Source: an uncultured Vibrio sp. (GTDB lineage: Bacteria; Pseudomonadota; Gammaproteobacteria; Enterobacterales; Vibrionaceae). Taken from it: a stretch of DNA of 64,000 nucleotides. This document shows, one piece after another, positions 61,556-64,000 of this stretch. The translations under genes were made by a program, and so were the position numbers. The stretch is taken from assembly GCF_947488985.1 (NCBI RefSeq), contig NZ_CANLBV010000006.1, positions 1 through 64,000 of the forward strand. Reading direction: 5' to 3'. The notes beneath the pieces are model-generated. The model saw only the letters and a list, made by a program, of their open reading frames with translations, made no database searches and had not been told where the DNA came from. Within the stretch, counting starts at the first letter, position 1, and each line of letters opens with the position of its first letter.

Positions 61556-63019
61556 ATGCTACGAATCGCAAAAGAAGCTTTAACTTTTGATGACGTTTTA
61601 CTCGTCCCAGCACACTCAACCGTTCTTCCGAACACCGCTGATCTTCGCACTCAGTTAACGAAAAACATTTCTTTAAACATCCCAATGATCTCTGCATCGA
61701 TGGACACAGTTACGGAAGCGCGCCTAGCAATTGCCCTTGCGCAAGAAGGTGGTATTGGCTTTATTCATAAGAATATGTCAATTGAGCAACAAGCTGAAAT
61801 GGTTCGCCAGGTTAAGATTTATGAAGCTGGTGTGGTTTCTAACCCAGTAACCGTGAGCCCTGACGCGACTATTGCTGATGTTGTCGCCCTTACCCAAAAA
61901 CACGGCTTTGCCGGTTTCCCGGTTGTTACTGAAACAAACGAATTGGTTGGTATCATTACCGGCCGTGACGTTCGCTTTGTTACTGACCTTTCTAAGAAAG
62001 TTGATGAAGTAATGACGCCTAAAGCTCGCCTTGCTTCTGTTAAAGAAGGTGCAACTCGTGAAGAAGTTCAAGAGAAAATGCACGAAGCGCGTGTCGAAAA
62101 AGTGCTTGTTGTTAATGACGACTTTCAACTAACGGGCATGATTACTGCTAAAGATTTCCACAAAGCAGAGCGTAAACCAAACGCGTGTAAAGATGAGCGC
62201 GGCAGTCTACGTGTTGGTGCCGCTGTTGGTGCTGGTGCTGGTAACGAAGAGCGCGTTGCTGCGCTTGTTGAAGCTGGCGTTGACGTGCTACTTATCGACT
62301 CTTCACATGGTCACTCTGAAGGCGTACTTAACCGTATCCGCGAAACTCGCGCTGCATACCCAGATCTACAAATCATAGGCGGTAACGTAGCAACGGGTGC
62401 TGGTGCTCGTGCGCTTATCGAAGCCGGTGTTAGTGCTGTCAAAGTAGGTATCGGCCCGGGTTCAATCTGTACGACTCGTATCGTAACGGGTGTCGGTGTT
62501 CCTCAAGTAACAGCCATCGCAGATGCAGCTGAAGTAGCAGACGAATACGGTATTCCTGTTATCGCTGATGGTGGTATCCGCTTCTCTGGCGATATCTGTA
62601 AAGCTATCGTAGCTGGCGCATCATGTGTGATGGTTGGCTCTATGTTTGCGGGTACTGAAGAAGCGCCGGGTGAAGTGATTCTTTATCAAGGTCGTTCTTA
62701 CAAATCTTACCGTGGTATGGGCTCTCTTGGTGCGATGTCTCAAGGCTCTTCTGACCGTTATTTCCAAACGGATAATGCCGCAGACAAGCTTGTTCCGGAA
62801 GGGATTGAAGGTCGTATCGCCTACAAAGGTCGCCTTAAAGAGATCGTTCACCAGCAGATGGGCGGCTTGCGTTCAAGTATGGGCCTAACCGGTTCTGCAA
62901 CGGTTGAAGATATGCGTACTAAAGCGGAGTTTGTTCGTATTTCTGGTGCGGGTCTAAATGAATCTCATGTTCATGATGTACAGATCACCAAGGAAGCACC
63001 AAACTACCGTTTAGGTTAA
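61556..63019 (+). CDS. guaB: Inosine-5'-monophosphate dehydrogenase GuaB
   Basis: Oxidises IMP to XMP, the committed step to guanine nucleotides. ATG 61556 ([21 protein letters not shown]) is chosen over TTG 61550; 487 aa (E. coli 488). A TIM barrel is interrupted by two CBS domains (about 90-205). The catalytic cysteine lies in [17 protein letters not shown] and the flap motif in [13 protein letters not shown]. The leader folds over the start codon and the RBS is weak. guaA follows after 206 bases with its own operator. Confidence 0.98.
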   Translation: MLRIAKEALTFDDVLLVPAHSTVLPNTADLRTQLTKNISLNIPMISASMDTVTEARLAIALAQEGGIGFIHKNMSIEQQAEMVRQVKIYEAGVVSNPVTVSPDATIADVVALTQKHGFAGFPVVTETNELVGIITGRDVRFVTDLSKKVDEVMTPKARLASVKEGATREEVQEKMHEARVEKVLVVNDDFQLTGMITAKDFHKAERKPNACKDERGSLRVGAAVGAGAGNEERVAALVEAGVDVLLIDSSHGHSEGVLNRIRETRAAYPDLQIIGGNVATGAGARALIEAGVSAVKVGIGPGSICTTRIVTGVGVPQVTAIADAAEVADEYGIPVIADGGIRFSGDICKAIVAGASCVMVGSMFAGTEEAPGEVILYQGRSYKSYRGMGSLGAMSQGSSDRYFQTDNAADKLVPEGIEGRIAYKGRLKEIVHQQMGGLRSSMGLTGSATVEDMRTKAEFVRISGAGLNESHVHDVQITKEAPNYRLG

Positions 63020-63044
63020 GTATTTCCCCCCAATAAAACGTTTG

Positions 63045-63077
63045 AATAATGTGCTGATTTTATCGGCACATTATTGT
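63045..63077 (+). terminator. Hairpin after guaB
   Basis: AATAATGTGC and GCACATTATT pair over 10 bp, with a short inner stem, but only a weak T-rich tail follows. It may attenuate read-through into guaA. Confidence 0.55.
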
Positions 63078-63135
63078 ATTTATAGGTTGTTTTTTAGATC
63101 AATGATATTTAAACGCATTGTTTTACGAACAATCC

Positions 63136-63151
63136 ACGAAAACGTTTGCTT
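63136..63151. promoter_or_regulatory. PurR-type operator upstream of guaA
   Basis: ACGAAAACGTTTGCTT matches the PurR consensus ACGCAAACGTTTGCGT at 13 of 16 positions, including the central AACGTT. It lies 74 bases before guaA. Confidence 0.75.
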
Positions 63152-63225
63152 TATATCTTGAAGAGTTAATCAGAGGTGAGTAAACTCGTCTCCGTTTTAT
63201 CACATAGCCAATAAGACTGCTTACA

Positions 63226-64000
63226 ATGACTAAAAATATTCATGACCAACGTATTCTAATTTTAGACTTCGGTTCTCAATACACACAGCTAGTTGCTCGT
63301 CGTATTCGTGAGATCGGTGTTTACTGTGAACTTTGGAGCTGGGACGTAGAAGAAGCGGATATTCGTGAATTCAATCCAGACGGTATCATCCTATCTGGTG
63401 GCCCTGAAAGTGTAACGGAAGAGAACTCTCCACGTGCACCTCAGTATGTATTTGATTCAGGTGTTCCTGTATTCGGTATCTGCTACGGCATGCAAACTAT
63501 GGCTGAGCAACTTGGCGGTAAAGTAGCAACGTCTACTGAGCGCGAGTTCGGCTACGCTGCTGTACAAGTGACTGGTGAATCTGCACTTTTCGCTGACCTA
63601 GAGTCTACTCAAGATGTTTGGATGAGCCACGGCGACAAAGTGGTTGAGATCCCAGCTGATTTCACAAAGATCGCTGAAACAGACACTTGCCCATACGCTG
63701 CAATGGTAAACGAAGAGAAGAAGTACTACGGCGTACAATTCCACCCAGAAGTAACACACACTAAAAACGGCCTGAAAATGCTTGAGAACTTCGTTCTTAA
63801 CGTATGTGGTTGTGAAGGTCTGTGGACTTCAGCTTCAATCATTGAAGATGCAGTTGCACGTATTAAAGAACAAGTAGGTGACGACGAAGTTATCCTTGGT
63901 CTTTCTGGCGGTGTTGATTCATCTGTAGTTGCGATGCTTGCTCACCGCGCTATCGGCGACAAACTAACATGTGTATTTGTTGATAATGGCCTTCTTCGTC
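63226..64000 (+). CDS. guaA: GMP synthase GuaA (cut by window end)
   Basis: Glutamine-hydrolysing enzyme that converts XMP to GMP. The first 258 residues are present and open to the window edge. The class I amidotransferase domain (about 9-200) has [17 protein letters not shown], nucleophile Cys in FGICYGMQ, and catalytic His/Glu in VQFHPEV. The ATP-pyrophosphatase domain has just begun, with the PP-loop [11 protein letters not shown]. The start is set by [19 protein letters not shown] PurR-like operator upstream suggests purine control apart from guaB. Confidence 0.97.
   Translation, partial: MTKNIHDQRILILDFGSQYTQLVARRIREIGVYCELWSWDVEEADIREFNPDGIILSGGPESVTEENSPRAPQYVFDSGVPVFGICYGMQTMAEQLGGKVATSTEREFGYAAVQVTGESALFADLESTQDVWMSHGDKVVEIPADFTKIAETDTCPYAAMVNEEKKYYGVQFHPEVTHTKNGLKMLENFVLNVCGCEGLWTSASIIEDAVARIKEQVGDDEVILGLSGGVDSSVVAMLAHRAIGDKLTCVFVDNGLLR

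Overview
The window reads as a stretch of the larger chromosome of a marine Vibrio, most like the V. splendidus group. The evidence is gene order: phoBR, ppx-ppk, pstCAB-phoU, cutC, prx2/oxyR2, queA-tgt-yajC-secDF, suhB, trmJ, the isc operon, pepB, ndk, rlmN, rodZ, ispG, hisS, yfgM, bamB, der, an AlaX-like gene, yfgJ, xseA and guaBA follow one another as I recall them along V. cholerae chromosome I. Nearly all proteins are full length with family active-site residues. No CRISPR array, prophage or integron is visible.

Layout. 1-450: 3' end of an IS630-type transposase next to a truncated tRNA-Trp and its terminator, so the left edge is rearranged. 0.5-4.9 kb: mepA with a one-base frameshift just after its signal peptide, an unknown small gene, a ferredoxin/U32 tRNA-hydroxylation pair (yfhL, trhP) and rdgC. 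5-17.8 kb: a phosphate block with phoBR plus a PstS-like gene, ppx/ppk, and pstC-pstA-pstB-phoU with very long permease N-termini; Pho boxes precede phoB and pstC. 17.8-21.1 kb: cutC, an OxyR2/Prx2 peroxide-sensing pair and a CBS protein. 21.4-29 kb: queuosine synthesis (queA, tgt), the Sec accessory complex (yajC, secD, secF), suhB and trmJ. 29.1-34.9 kb: iscRSUA-hscBA-fdx-iscX with two IscR operators. 35-46.9 kb: housekeeping genes from pepB to an alanyl-tRNA editing protein.

46.85-47.28 kb is a long GATC-rich gap between the AlaX-like gene and a yfgJ zinc-ribbon gene. In V. cholerae this same gap holds crtS, the site on chromosome I whose replication triggers replication of chromosome II. 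I consider this the most notable element in the window.

47.7-59.9 kb is an accessory urea-use cluster, urtABCDE-ureDABCE-hupE-ureFG, lying between the otherwise neighbouring yfgJ and xseA. It imports urea by an ABC transporter, hydrolyses it with a nickel urease, and supplies nickel and assembly factors. A sigma-54 promoter with an upstream NtrC-type site precedes urtA, which points to nitrogen control. A strong terminator lies inside the cluster, between ureD and ureA.

59.9-64 kb: xseA (minus strand), guaB with a 5' leader predicted to fold over its own start codon, and guaA, cut by the window end, with a separate PurR-type operator.
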